IMG/VR virus record: IMGVR_UViG_3300027779_000019
Location: 1 to 64,000 of that record
Direction: 5' to 3' (one strand)
Length of the DNA: 64,000 nt
From: a virus
This document shows, in pieces, positions 1 through 8,919 of the stretch. A program made the translations under genes and the position numbers. How positions within the stretch are numbered: position 1 is the stretch's first letter; each line of letters opens with the position of its first letter. A model generated the notes under the pieces. The model worked only from the letters and a program-made list of their open reading frames with translations, was not told the origin of the DNA and ran no database searches.

Positions 1-339
1 TTAAAATTCCTTCGGGATAATACTCAGAGCTTTCCCGACTTGACTGACGAACTGAAGAGATACGGTGAGGCAGACGCTTCCGACGAAGGGCTTGTAAAAT
101 GGAAAGAAGAAATAGATAAAATTATTTGGAGCCTTGAGCATTACGATGACGACATTAGACCTATCCCACCAGAGAACTACAACCCCAAAAGCCGCCGAAC
201 AGAATTCAGCGATGGGTCCACTCAATACGCCCCCATAGATGATAGGCCGCATGATTTTACCCCCTGCGAAGAGCATAAAAAGAGAGTTCAATGCGGGTTA
301 GATTTGTTTGCTAAGTATTTTTACGATTTATGGAGCTAA
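1..339 (+). CDS. conserved phage protein, 5' truncated
   Basis: The frame is open from the first base of the window, so the true start lies upstream; a TTG at 40 is only an internal candidate. The visible part is acidic and rich in aromatic residues (KWKEEIDKIIWSLEHY near the start, KRVQCGLDLFAKYFYDLW at the end). This resembles a small family common in large phages whose C-terminus carries a xGLDLFxKYFxxLW motif. I know no function for it. Confidence 0.6.
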   Translation, partial: LKFLRDNTQSFPDLTDELKRYGEADASDEGLVKWKEEIDKIIWSLEHYDDDIRPIPPENYNPKSRRTEFSDGSTQYAPIDDRPHDFTPCEEHKKRVQCGLDLFAKYFYDLWS

Positions 340-360
340 TCCCGTCGAATTCGACGGGAT
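339..360. terminator. perfect palindrome after the first gene
   Basis: Two 11-bp arms starting ATCCCGTCGAA meet without a loop, beginning at the last base of the preceding stop codon. No T-run follows, so this is either a weak terminator or a protein-binding dyad. Confidence 0.4.
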
Positions 361-384
361 AACGATCAGAGGAATAAAAACAGC

Positions 385-717
385 ATGACAGAAAAAAAAT
401 TAGACGAGATAATCAAACTATTAGCTTCTCAAAAAGAAAAAATCAGCAAGCTCTACCACCTAGGAATAGACGCTTATGAAATTACCGACGAGCTTCATAA
501 GGTTATAGATATTCTTTTAGAGTCTCAATTTAAAGATAAGCACGAAATTCTTTCGTGGTACATTCATGAAGAGCCAGACCCGCCTCTTATCTATAGTTAT
601 GATCTCTCAGAAGAGGAAAAGCTACTCACTAATAAAAAAAATCCGGCAGACTCAAAAAGCAAAATCTTATACGACTTCAGAAAAAAAGGAGATCTATGGA
701 GGTACTTAAATGACTAA
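385..717 (+). CDS. hypothetical protein, 110 aa
   Basis: A small charged protein with a helical N-terminal half (MTEKKLDEIIKLLASQKEKI). No family recognised. A purine-rich AGAGGA lies about 12 nt before the ATG. Its end overlaps the next start by 8 bp, so the two are probably translated from one mRNA. Confidence 0.6.
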   Translation: MTEKKLDEIIKLLASQKEKISKLYHLGIDAYEITDELHKVIDILLESQFKDKHEILSWYIHEEPDPPLIYSYDLSEEEKLLTNKKNPADSKSKILYDFRKKGDLWRYLND

Positions 718-964
718 AGAAAGAAAAAAACAAATCGTAGCATCAACTTGCACCATTCGCGAGGAGAAGGCCGAAGAAGGAGACGGCTTAGACAAATACA
801 TGAAGAAAGCTTTCAAAAAAGAACTTCTATCGTTAATCAACACCTACTGTATGGAAGCCGATTCGGATACCCCAGACTATATACTAGCCGAGTACATGAT
901 ACAATGCTTAAAGTTGTTTAATAAATCAACCCAAGCGCGAGACATGCACATGGGGATAAAGTAA
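710..964 (+). CDS. conserved small phage protein, 84 aa
   Basis: The C-terminal half (TPDYILAEYMIQCLKLFN, then an Arg-rich tail) matches a short protein widespread in myoviruses with the motif TPDxxLAxYxxxCLxxF. Function unknown. A clear GGAGG Shine-Dalgarno lies 8 nt before the ATG, inside the upstream gene. It follows that gene in the same unit. Confidence 0.65.
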   Translation: MTKERKKQIVASTCTIREEKAEEGDGLDKYMKKAFKKELLSLINTYCMEADSDTPDYILAEYMIQCLKLFNKSTQARDMHMGIK

Positions 965-1045
965 CACATTGGCATTAAGTAATAACATAAACCCTCTAGG
1001 CCCACCACTTCCCAGAAACCAATATTAAAAAAGTATCTTTCAATT

Positions 1046-1261
1046 ATGAGCGAAAAACAGCCAAATAAGATGTGTGCGCGAGAGTCAAAAGTGAACGAAA
1101 AAACGCCAAATAAACGCGACAAATGCGTTTCTTGCAACGCCGAGACCGAATACGACGAATTCGAGCATATAGATTTTAGATATTTTTACATAGAGGGCGT
1201 TGGCCAGCTCTGTCAAAATTGCCACAATAGGCTATACTCCTCACATTTGAATGATTCCTAA
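1046..1261 (+). CDS. small zinc-ribbon protein
   Basis: Two CxxC pairs (CVSCNAE and CQNCHNR) make a probable zinc ribbon of about 45 residues. The N-terminus contains the repeat peptide (M/V)(N/S)EKxPNK twice, encoded by the dispersed GCCAAATAA repeat. A GTG at 1091, which starts the second repeat, is an alternative start. The 3' end overlaps the next gene by 11 bp. Could be a DNA- or RNA-binding accessory protein; no function is assigned. Confidence 0.55.
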   Translation: MSEKQPNKMCARESKVNEKTPNKRDKCVSCNAETEYDEFEHIDFRYFYIEGVGQLCQNCHNRLYSSHLNDS

Positions 1262-2090
1262 TATTGTCCATTTTGTTTATGGTTTAGAGGAGCAGGAGTA
1301 CGATTTTTTGTTTGCTTATTATTTATCGATCCTTTCCGCGAAATTGATAAACAATCCCGATAAAATTTATTTCCACTATACCCACGAACCTACCGGCAAG
1401 TGGTGGGACGAAACCCAAAAGTTGGTAGAATCCAATAAAGTCTATCCCCCCACAACGTTAGGAGGTAAGCCGATTCGTCAACTTGCCCACAAAGCGGACA
1501 AAGTTAGACTAGAGGTATTAGAGAGTTGCGGTGGTATATATTTTGATATAGACACGATTTGCGTTTCCCCATACAAACACTTGTTGGATCATCGCTGCGT
1601 TATAGCAACCGAAGGAAAGGATTATAAAGGTGGCCCTAGGTTGTGTAATGCTATTATTTTCGCCGAACCTAATTCTGAATTTATAAGAAAATGGATAGAT
1701 TCGGCTGATATGCTTTTCGATCCGGATAATTGGCCAAGCTATGCCGTTGATGGCCCAAGTATACTGTATCAAAAAAACAAAGAATTAGTTCGCGCAGAGA
1801 AGCCTTCTTCGTTTTGCTTACCCTCTTGGGACGACATACCGAGCATCTTCATCAAGAACAAGCCTATACCAAAAGAACTAATAACCCTACATTTATGGGA
1901 AACCAAACAGAGACAAAACAGAAAAGGCATAGAAGGGTTTAAAAACCCAAATAAGAAGAAAAGCTCAATTATTTCAAAGATTACGAGCTTCGACTGGGCC
2001 ACAGCTTGGCCGGAAACTCTATACGGCAGAATAATGGAGAAAGTAAAAACCTTAAATATGAATGAAAAAACGCCAAATAAACGTATATAA
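1251..2090 (+). CDS. glycosyltransferase with DXD motif
   Basis: The protein (279 aa) starts MIPNIVHFVYG and carries RLEVLESCGGIYFDIDTIC around residue 90-105. This is the R/GGIYxDxD signature of the Gly_transf_sug / OCH1-like family, nucleotide-sugar-dependent transferases in which the DXD binds the metal-sugar-nucleotide complex. Length is normal for the family. The last ten residues (MNEKTPNKRI) are not family sequence but the dispersed junction repeat, so the natural C-terminus was probably shorter. In a phage it most likely modifies host surface glycans or virion proteins; the acceptor cannot be told. Confidence 0.8.
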   Translation: MIPNIVHFVYGLEEQEYDFLFAYYLSILSAKLINNPDKIYFHYTHEPTGKWWDETQKLVESNKVYPPTTLGGKPIRQLAHKADKVRLEVLESCGGIYFDIDTICVSPYKHLLDHRCVIATEGKDYKGGPRLCNAIIFAEPNSEFIRKWIDSADMLFDPDNWPSYAVDGPSILYQKNKELVRAEKPSSFCLPSWDDIPSIFIKNKPIPKELITLHLWETKQRQNRKGIEGFKNPNKKKSSIISKITSFDWATAWPETLYGRIMEKVKTLNMNEKTPNKRI

Positions 2091-2092
2091 TA

Positions 2093-2266
2093 ATGAAGAT
2101 GAGAAGCGAGATCGAAAACTTTATAGAATATTTGCTCCAGCTTGACCTAGGGCATATAGAAAAAGAAAAAAGAGAAGACCTTATTTACGACGTAAATGAC
2201 GCAGTCCTATCCCTTGAAGCTTTAATTGAAGACTATGAAGAAGCTTCAAAAGCGAATGATTTTTAG
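2093..2266 (+). CDS. small acidic helical protein, 57 aa
   Basis: The ATG is 2 nt after the preceding stop; the frame runs to TAG at 2264. The product begins MKMRSEIENFIEYLLQ and is mostly charged helix. No family recognised. Its stop codon is embedded in a copy of the GCCAAATAA junction repeat. Confidence 0.5.
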   Translation: MKMRSEIENFIEYLLQLDLGHIEKEKREDLIYDVNDAVLSLEALIEDYEEASKANDF

Positions 2267-2284
2267 CCAAATAAACGTATATAT

Positions 2285-2716
2285 ATGAACGAGAAAAAGC
2301 CAAATAAACGTGTAATTATAGTCAGACCTATGAACGAGAAAAAGCCAAATAAGCGTAAAGCCGCTTCAGAGTTATTTGTCGGTAAGGATCTTTCAAATAA
2401 GCGTTACATTTTAGAAAAGGATTTGAGACTAAAGGAAAAGGCTAAAGTATTAAACGATAGCGTTGGTTGGTGGGAGGAGAGAATGAACGAATCCTTCAAC
2501 AAACTAGACGCATGGGAGAAAAAAGAGAAAGAGGAAAACAGTTACAGTTTATCCTTTGATCCGTTTGAGACGGAAGAAGAACTAGAGGAAGAACTTCAAG
2601 AAATCATTAGGGAAATTGAGTTTTTATCAAACAGGGGGCAAATCGAAGCGAAAGCGTCCAAGGAACTAGAGAGAGAGATTAACGAGTTTTTAAAAGAGTG
2701 CAAAGGATTGATATAA
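2285..2716 (+). CDS. coiled-coil protein with duplicated MNEKKPNKR start
   Basis: The N-terminus has two exact copies of MNEKKPNKR (residues 1-9 and 16-24); the second Met, at 2330, is an equally good start. The rest is a long Glu/Lys-rich helix, probably coiled coil, with an acidic EEELEEELQEI stretch. No function recognised. Translation starts without a Shine-Dalgarno, directly after an A/T-rich ATATAT tract. Confidence 0.6.
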   Translation: MNEKKPNKRVIIVRPMNEKKPNKRKAASELFVGKDLSNKRYILEKDLRLKEKAKVLNDSVGWWEERMNESFNKLDAWEKKEKEENSYSLSFDPFETEEELEEELQEIIREIEFLSNRGQIEAKASKELEREINEFLKECKGLI

Positions 2717-2732
2717 TTTAATTAAAATATTT

Positions 2733-3521
2733 ATGGCTGAAACCATCTCCTTAAAGCACAAAACCCAAGAAGTAGGAATAAAACTCGGAAAAGAAAGGAT
2801 AAACCCTAAAGTCCTTAAAAACGTATCCGAACTAAAAAGTAGCTTTTTAAAAAACGCCTTTATAGAGGTAGAGGACTTTCTTTTGGAGGATTTTGCTGAA
2901 TTTTGCCATGACTTTTATTTCAAAAAAATGCCTCAAGATTGGTGGCGAGCAGCATCGCTGCCTAACGTAGACCCAAGCAAGAACGAAGTAACATATCAAA
3001 GCGAAAACGAAGATAAGAGTGAGGTTTATCAACATTGCTTGAAGCATTTTGACAAAGGCGATTTTTGTTACTTTTTCCACCGCACTACAGATGACCATAA
3101 AAACTTATGCGGTTGCGGCGAGTGCGATATAAGAGAATTCTTTAAATCAAGCGAGATGTTCAGCTTCCTGTCGGATTTGTCGGGGAGGAAAATATCATCC
3201 GATTCTGGGCATTTTTCGAGTTGGTATAAGAAAGGGGATTTCCTATCCGCGCATCACGATGATGGAAACGGTCAAATTGGGGTAGTATTAGATTTTGCAA
3301 AAAATTGGAGTCCAGTTTTCGGCGGGAACCTGTTCATACTGGAGGATGATTGGGTTACTTGCAAGAAAGTTATAACTCCAAAGTTTAATAACTTAAAGGT
3401 ATTTGACGTTCCTAAAGAAAAAAAAGGAGTTCCCCACTTCGTGTCTACTGTCCTAGCTGATAGCGATTTAGACCAGCATCGCGAAAGAAAAAGAATAGCT
3501 TTCGGTGGATGGTTTAATTAA
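2733..3521 (+). CDS. 2OG-Fe(II) oxygenase-like protein
   Basis: The protein (262 aa) has the double-stranded beta-helix iron-site pattern of prolyl-4-hydroxylase-type oxygenases: HHD in SAHHDDGNG, a distal His in GVPHFVSTV, and an Arg for 2-oxoglutarate in RKRIAFGGWF. An unusual Cys-rich insert (CGCGECD) lies near residue 128. It would use Fe(II), O2 and 2-oxoglutarate to hydroxylate a protein or nucleic-acid substrate. The start is preceded by TTAATTAAAATATTT with no Shine-Dalgarno. A second member lies at 17483. Confidence 0.7.
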   Translation: MAETISLKHKTQEVGIKLGKERINPKVLKNVSELKSSFLKNAFIEVEDFLLEDFAEFCHDFYFKKMPQDWWRAASLPNVDPSKNEVTYQSENEDKSEVYQHCLKHFDKGDFCYFFHRTTDDHKNLCGCGECDIREFFKSSEMFSFLSDLSGRKISSDSGHFSSWYKKGDFLSAHHDDGNGQIGVVLDFAKNWSPVFGGNLFILEDDWVTCKKVITPKFNNLKVFDVPKEKKGVPHFVSTVLADSDLDQHRERKRIAFGGWFN

Positions 3522-3536
3522 AAAAAGAAAAAGGTC

Positions 3537-3565
3537 TTGACAAACGGGCAAACCTGTGGTAAGGT
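3537..3565 (+). promoter_or_regulatory. sigma70-like promoter for rIIA
   Basis: TTGACA at 3537-3542, a 17-bp spacer, then TAAGGT at 3560-3565, 11 nt before the ATG at 3577. The mRNA would have only a few untranslated bases. Confidence 0.6.
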
Positions 3566-3576
3566 ATGCTCGTCTT

Positions 3577-6021
3577 ATGATTACCAAAAAGTCAGACCTA
3601 ACATTAGAGCAATCGCAAGAGTTCACTTCTTATAGCTTTGGCATTAAGGAGTCAGGGTTGCCCCACATCTTTAACGTCTTACGGAACCAACTTTATTCAG
3701 ATAAAGTTCTGGCAGTAATTCGGGAGTATTCTTGCAATGCGGTAGACGCTCATGTTGAAATCGGTAATGGCGACGAACCAATTGAAATTACCCTCCCTAA
3801 CCCCCTTTCCCTAGAGTTCAAGGTTAGGGATTGCGGTAGAGGATTGAGCGAGAATGAAATTGGTGAAGTTTACGCCATGTATGGTGAGTCTACCAAGCGA
3901 GGCACAAACGAGCAGATTGGTCAATTAGGATTGGGTTGCAAGTCAGCATTTGCTTACGGTGATAATTTTATAATCAACTCCTATTTCAACGGAAACAAAA
4001 CTTCCTATAATGCCTTCATTGATCCTTCTCAAATTGGAAGAATTTCTAAACTTTCCCAAGAGAAGTCTAAAGAAAAAAGCGGAATAGAGATAGTCATTCC
4101 CGTCAAGAAAGACGATTGCGAAGAGTTTTTCCAAAAAGCAGTAGACCTATTTGCTTACTTCAAAGTGAAGCCAAACGTAAAAGGCGTTGACCTTGAAGAT
4201 TACAACGCTAAAGTAGGCAAAGGAGGAATCCTAGTAGAAGGCGAAGGATGGAAAGTATTCAGACAAGGCGAGGCAGTTGCGGTCATGGGCAATATTGCCT
4301 ACCCGATTGACCAATACACATTACAAGTAACCAAAAATGGATATGGGGCGAAGGACGATAACGAAAGCGCGAGATCATCTTTAATTGATACATCAATTCA
4401 ACTCAACTTTGATATAGGGGATTTAGAAATATCCGCTTCACGGGAAGCGTTGCAATATACAGAATCCACTAAAAAGAATATTTTAAAGAAACTGGACGAA
4501 ATTATAAAACAAATTCCAACCGCCGTTGGCAAAAGATTCGACGAGTGCAAAACTCTTTGGGAAGCCAAATCCTTCTATGGTGAGACTTTCAAGTACGGGG
4601 GAGTAGGTTATAGTTTAAGTGATATTGTCTCAAAGGCAGGGGTTGTTTGGAACGGTATAAAATTAGATGATACCGATTTCTCTTTCCAAGGATTTAAGGA
4701 AGGCGAAGAAGTCGATGTTTTCCATTATAACAAACCCCGATACGGAAGAAGCAAAAGGATTAGAGGGGAAAAGTTAAAGAACATTATAGCGAATACGGAA
4801 GATACGATGGTTATTCAAGACGATAGGCCATCTCACATAGGCAGACTCAATAGGATCGCGCCTTTGATGGAAGAATACGAAGGCAGGGACGAAAATTTAA
4901 AAATATACAAAAATGTATATCTCATAAAGTTTACCAGCACCACTATAAAGAAAAAGGTTTTAGATAAAAACAAATTAGATTGCAAATTAGTTTCATTGGA
5001 TAGTTTGCCGTTTGTCAAGTTGAGGGACATTTACCCGTCCAACTCTACTGGCAAAAGCAATCCCGCAATGAAAAGCACGAAGCACACAACCAAAGAGTTT
5101 TTCCTAGACCAAGATTCCGAAAGCGGTAGATGGGAAAATTGCAGAAGCAATTTCTTTACAGAGGATGCGGTAGACATAGAGAACGACAAAGGCGTTTACC
5201 TCAAAATCAGCAAATTTTTCGTCGGAGGGAAAAGCGGAAACGACGAAACCCATCCTCATGTTTATATCGAGCATATTAAAAGTTTAAAGAAGATTGGAAT
5301 TAAGGTTCCCAAAATATTCTGTTTCAAGAACGGAAAAGATGAAGCGAAGTGGAACGAGGTTGACGGTAGCGACAACTGGACTCATTTTATAGATTGGGCA
5401 ACCGACAAGATAAAAGAAGCTCTTAAAGACGGTAAATTAGGCCAGCAATATGTCGATAGGAGAGTTGCGCTTCACCATTTAGATACAAACGAAGGAACGG
5501 ATATATTAAATATCGCAGGGACTCATTCCTCAAAATTAGGAGGCGAAAATATCGAACTAAAAATAGAGGAAAAGTTGGTATCAGAAGATTCCTACTTCGG
5601 TCAATACTATAAAGCCCATTTTCAAATGCTCAACGACAGGGACAAGGATAAAATAGATAGCCTAGAGCGTGTTATAAGCTCAATGAGGTTAGACCATGAT
5701 ATGCTTCCCTCAAAAGATGATTGCAGAAAGAAAATCAAATCCGCACTATGCGACAACAAACCTTCATTTAATTTAAAGGAGTTGCTGGAAAAAACATTAT
5801 CAAGATACCCTTTGTTGAGATACCTTGATGATTACAACTTTGGCTATAGATGGAAAAAGAAATTTGCGGAAGGCGTTATAAACTACCTCAATATAATTGA
5901 TTGCACTTTTCATACCGAAAACATATTTGAAGAAGTGGACAGGGCAAAAAAAAAGGCCCAAAACATAGTAGATAAAACTTACGAGACTCTTACTAAAAAC
6001 AAAGAATTAGTAAAAATATAG
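3577..6021 (+). CDS. rIIA: rIIA-like GHKL ATPase
   Basis: About 814 aa. The N-terminal 200 residues carry a GHKL (Hsp90/MutL/histidine-kinase type) ATP site: N box in REYSCNAVDAH, G1 in VRDCGRGLS, G2 in QLGLGCKSAFAY. This is the architecture of T4 rIIA, a membrane-associated protein that with rIIB counters prophage- or abortive-infection-type exclusion. The start at 3577 is chosen over 3556 because 3556 would overlap the -10 box. It is followed by rIIB after 37 bp, as in T4. Exact function here is inferred from family and context. Confidence 0.85.
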   Translation: MITKKSDLTLEQSQEFTSYSFGIKESGLPHIFNVLRNQLYSDKVLAVIREYSCNAVDAHVEIGNGDEPIEITLPNPLSLEFKVRDCGRGLSENEIGEVYAMYGESTKRGTNEQIGQLGLGCKSAFAYGDNFIINSYFNGNKTSYNAFIDPSQIGRISKLSQEKSKEKSGIEIVIPVKKDDCEEFFQKAVDLFAYFKVKPNVKGVDLEDYNAKVGKGGILVEGEGWKVFRQGEAVAVMGNIAYPIDQYTLQVTKNGYGAKDDNESARSSLIDTSIQLNFDIGDLEISASREALQYTESTKKNILKKLDEIIKQIPTAVGKRFDECKTLWEAKSFYGETFKYGGVGYSLSDIVSKAGVVWNGIKLDDTDFSFQGFKEGEEVDVFHYNKPRYGRSKRIRGEKLKNIIANTEDTMVIQDDRPSHIGRLNRIAPLMEEYEGRDENLKIYKNVYLIKFTSTTIKKKVLDKNKLDCKLVSLDSLPFVKLRDIYPSNSTGKSNPAMKSTKHTTKEFFLDQDSESGRWENCRSNFFTEDAVDIENDKGVYLKISKFFVGGKSGNDETHPHVYIEHIKSLKKIGIKVPKIFCFKNGKDEAKWNEVDGSDNWTHFIDWATDKIKEALKDGKLGQQYVDRRVALHHLDTNEGTDILNIAGTHSSKLGGENIELKIEEKLVSEDSYFGQYYKAHFQMLNDRDKDKIDSLERVISSMRLDHDMLPSKDDCRKKIKSALCDNKPSFNLKELLEKTLSRYPLLRYLDDYNFGYRWKKKFAEGVINYLNIIDCTFHTENIFEEVDRAKKKAQNIVDKTYETLTKNKELVKI

Positions 6022-6058
6022 AACACCAAAACCAACTAATATAAATACATTAAATTAA

Positions 6059-6883
6059 ATGTCCATACCATATATACTAACAGATAAATCACTAACGGTT
6101 GTTACCAACGGCAAGTCCATGACAATGGAGTCAACCAACCCCTCATTTGAAAACGCAAAGAAAGCGTTGGCAGACGAGCAATACGAACTCCTAGAGGAAA
6201 TGTTCGACACTCCAAAAGCAGTAGTCAATTTTTCAGAAGGAAATATTGAAGTCAAAGATGGGGTAGTCCTATACAAAGGCGAAAATGTTCACAACCATGT
6301 TGTAGATAGAATCCTTGATTTTATGTCCAATAGCTTACCTTACAAACCACTCGTCAACTTCTTGGACAAGTTAATGGAGAATCCTTCTCGGAGGGCAGTC
6401 AACGAACTATACTCCTTCTTGGAGCATAAAGCGATGCCTCTGACCCCTGACGGCAACTTCCTAGCCTACAAGGGAGTGAGGGAGGATTATACAGATTGGC
6501 ATTCTGGCAAATTCGGAAACAAAGTCGGAGACACAAACGAGATGCCTCGAAGAAACGTCTGCGACGATGCTTACATTGGATGCTCTGAAGGTTTTCATGC
6601 TGGTTCCTTGGATTACGCCAAGGGGTATGGAAACGGAGGACACTTGATGGTTGTCGAAATCAATCCCGCTGATGTTGTCAGCGTTCCAAACGATTGTGAC
6701 TGCCAGAAACTTCGCACTAGCAAATATAAAGTTGCTGCCCACTTTGAAAGGAAGCTGGAAGAACCACTTTACGGTGAGGATGAATCAGCGGGGGATGAAT
6801 CAGCGGAGGCAGACGCTTATAATGCTGGTTACGAAGCGGCGAAAAGACAATTTGAGAGACGCAATAGCGATTCTCAAGCCTAG
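6059..6883 (+). CDS. rIIB: rIIB-like protein
   Basis: The central part has the conserved rIIB block: NPSRRAVNELYSFLEH, PLTPDGNFLAYKGV, the CSEGFHAGSLDYAKGY segment and VVEINPADVVSVP, followed by KLRTSKYKV. The last 40 residues are acidic and low-complexity. rIIB pairs functionally with rIIA, which lies directly upstream. The start follows ACATTAAATTAA with no Shine-Dalgarno, the A/T-rich start style common in this arm. Confidence 0.88.
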   Translation: MSIPYILTDKSLTVVTNGKSMTMESTNPSFENAKKALADEQYELLEEMFDTPKAVVNFSEGNIEVKDGVVLYKGENVHNHVVDRILDFMSNSLPYKPLVNFLDKLMENPSRRAVNELYSFLEHKAMPLTPDGNFLAYKGVREDYTDWHSGKFGNKVGDTNEMPRRNVCDDAYIGCSEGFHAGSLDYAKGYGNGGHLMVVEINPADVVSVPNDCDCQKLRTSKYKVAAHFERKLEEPLYGEDESAGDESAEADAYNAGYEAAKRQFERRNSDSQA

Positions 6884-6984
6884 CGATTGGTAGTCATAGG
6901 TTACTTGTTGAGGCGTTTAGCACTAGGCAGTTCTAATGTAAGTCCTTAACAAGTATCTTATAAATTAAACAATACAAACATCCA

Positions 6985-7398
6985 ATGCTGATTAATAAAA
7001 CTACTTTTAAACCGTTCCTTATAATGAAACAATATCAGATTCCAAGCGTAGGATTGCATTTAATAAATTCCGCAACCAAATTACATTCCGTATTTAGAGA
7101 ATACGGTAAGTCAGTTGGCCCGATGGATGCCGAACAATTTGAAATAGCACTTGAAGAAGTGAGGGATGAATTGCTCAACATAATGAATAGCGAAGCGGAG
7201 ATACAATGCGACTTGCGGGAAGAAGTTGAGTCCCTCAAAGAAACCGTTGCGGGATTTGACGCAAAAATAGGGAGATACAAAGACAGGCTAAAAGGCATGA
7301 AGAATAAAAAGACTGCCCAACTACTCAAGGAGTTGACCAACTCCAAAGAAGAACCTCCAGAGGCTTTTGAAGATGCCCCAATGGAAGAAGGAGATTGA
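6985..7398 (+). CDS. coiled-coil hypothetical protein
   Basis: 137 aa from the first ATG; the Met at 7024 (MKQYQIPSVGLH) is a plausible alternative. Residues 45-105 are charged helix with heptad-like spacing (LREEVESLKETVAGF), and the tail is acidic. No family recognised. It lies between rIIB and the glycosylase-like gene, probably in the same transcript. Confidence 0.6.
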   Translation: MLINKTTFKPFLIMKQYQIPSVGLHLINSATKLHSVFREYGKSVGPMDAEQFEIALEEVRDELLNIMNSEAEIQCDLREEVESLKETVAGFDAKIGRYKDRLKGMKNKKTAQLLKELTNSKEEPPEAFEDAPMEEGD

Positions 7399-7444
7399 TT
7401 TATTATAATCACGCAACCTCAACCATATATTTTAAAGAAATTAA

Positions 7445-8098
7445 ATGCAAACTATAGGAGACAGGCTAGACACTTTTTTTGACTCAATAGAAGATGAGGA
7501 GGCTCAAACCTACTCCAACTATTGGGAAACAGTAAAACCGAAAAATGAAACAGAGATTTTCCAAAGATACCTTTTTGCTTTCATGTCGGTTCACACAACT
7601 TGGAAAATGAACTGTTTGGGCTATAATGGTGTAAAAGACTTTAAGGAATGGGGAGGAAATCGTGAAGTATTACGGGGAAAAATCTACAAGGCTAGAGTTG
7701 GTATGCACAACAATCGGGCTAACTATATCAATCTTTTTCACGATAATTTTTGGGACTCTCCGAGGAATTATGTGGCTAGGCAAAAAGGGGAGAGATGGAC
7801 TAATTGGCGCGATAGGCTTGCTAAAGGTATTCTAGGGTTGGGCAAAGCTAAATCCTCCTTCGCCATAGAGATGCTTTTTCCGAACGATGCAGAAGTCGCT
7901 TGTATGGATGTTCATTTGTTTCGCTTGTACGGTTTGGAACAAAAGCAAGCCCACAAATACTATCATATTATAGAACATGATTGGGTAGAGAGAAGCAGAA
8001 AAAGAGGCATAGCACCTTACATGGCGAGGTGCATATATTGGGACAGGAAACAAAACCGTAAAAACTCACGCTATTGGAGCAAAGTATTAGAAGCATGA
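7445..8098 (+). CDS. possible HhH-type DNA glycosylase-like protein
   Basis: 217 aa. Residues 125-165 read GILGLGKAKSSFAIEML...ACMDVHLFRLYG. This resembles the helix-hairpin-helix G-xG-xAK turn followed by the catalytic-Asp segment (C-x-D-x-H-xx-R) of HhH-GPD base-excision glycosylases. If so it would remove a modified base. The rest of the protein does not look familiar and there is no FeS cluster motif. The stop overlaps the next ATG (ATGA), so the two genes are translationally coupled. Confidence 0.45.
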   Translation: MQTIGDRLDTFFDSIEDEEAQTYSNYWETVKPKNETEIFQRYLFAFMSVHTTWKMNCLGYNGVKDFKEWGGNREVLRGKIYKARVGMHNNRANYINLFHDNFWDSPRNYVARQKGERWTNWRDRLAKGILGLGKAKSSFAIEMLFPNDAEVACMDVHLFRLYGLEQKQAHKYYHIIEHDWVERSRKRGIAPYMARCIYWDRKQNRKNSRYWSKVLEA

Positions 8099-8919
8099 GT
8101 TATACTTATTACACATTATCAAGGACTATCTATATCTGGTCAACAAAACCAGAAGCATGGAAGCACAATGGAACACGCTGGAACGGTTATCGTCAAGCCG
8201 ACCTGACAAACGAATGGAATTTAGGCGACTATTACGCTGGCCAGACAGGGCAATTTCACCTTGACAGTAGATTAGCTACCCCAAAAAAAGGTTATAGAAA
8301 AAGTGAGATTGAATTAGTGTGGAGCAAGAAATTCAGAATGGAGTACGATGGTGAAGATGAGATAGAGCTTCAAGATAGTCGGAGAAGAAAATTCGATGAG
8401 AGAATGGATTTAGCAGAGTATCTTGCTATAAGTGTTTTACGAAATTTTGAACATCTAGGTGACGCTTGCGGGGGGATGGGAGAGTATGGTAAAATCCAAT
8501 TAAATCATTTCCGATGCGTAAATTTTCACGACAACAGCGCGGGATATTCCAAGTACAAAAAAATACTGAAAGGGAACAAAGACATAGAAGAAGAAATTTA
8601 TTGGGACACCTTTGTTAAGGATTTACTGGGAGAAATTACAGAAAAAGTATATGAAAATCACGGTAGCAATCTACTTCCGAGAATAGAAAAAAAGATACTG
8701 CAAGAAGCAAGCCGCTCGTTAGGTTCTCGCGTAGAAAATATAAACAGGATTCAAAAACAACTGATGACTGAACTATTTAACTTGAAAGGGATATTTGACG
8801 AAAAGCGCGAAAGCCTAGAAAAAGAAGGAGTCGAAAAACTGAAAATCGACAGCTTGGTGCAAGACCAATTTAAAAAGTTAGATTTCAGTAATTCAATCGA
8901 ATACTTAATAGCAACATGA
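8095..8919 (+). CDS. hypothetical protein, 274 aa
   Basis: The start at 8095 (MSYTYYTL) overlaps the preceding stop in ATGA; an earlier in-frame TTG at 8074 is less likely. N-terminal half is Trp/Tyr-rich, the C-terminal 90 residues are charged helix. No domain recognised. First of a coupled trio with the next two genes. Confidence 0.6.
   Translation: MSYTYYTLSRTIYIWSTKPEAWKHNGTRWNGYRQADLTNEWNLGDYYAGQTGQFHLDSRLATPKKGYRKSEIELVWSKKFRMEYDGEDEIELQDSRRRKFDERMDLAEYLAISVLRNFEHLGDACGGMGEYGKIQLNHFRCVNFHDNSAGYSKYKKILKGNKDIEEEIYWDTFVKDLLGEITEKVYENHGSNLLPRIEKKILQEASRSLGSRVENINRIQKQLMTELFNLKGIFDEKRESLEKEGVEKLKIDSLVQDQFKKLDFSNSIEYLIAT

Larger units (their letters stand above)
1044..2360 (+). repeat. dispersed 25-30 bp gene-junction repeat, six copies
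   Basis: Copies lie at about 1044, 1091, 2057, 2254, 2285 and 2330, with core GAAAAAxGCCAAATAAACG. Most encode M(N/S)EK(K/T/Q)PNKR, as a C-terminal extension of the glycosyltransferase or an N-terminus of following genes. The 2254 copy straddles a stop codon and is only partly coding. GCCAAATAA cores also recur in non-coding DNA at 20.5, 20.77, 22.69 and 22.78 kb. Confidence 0.75.
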
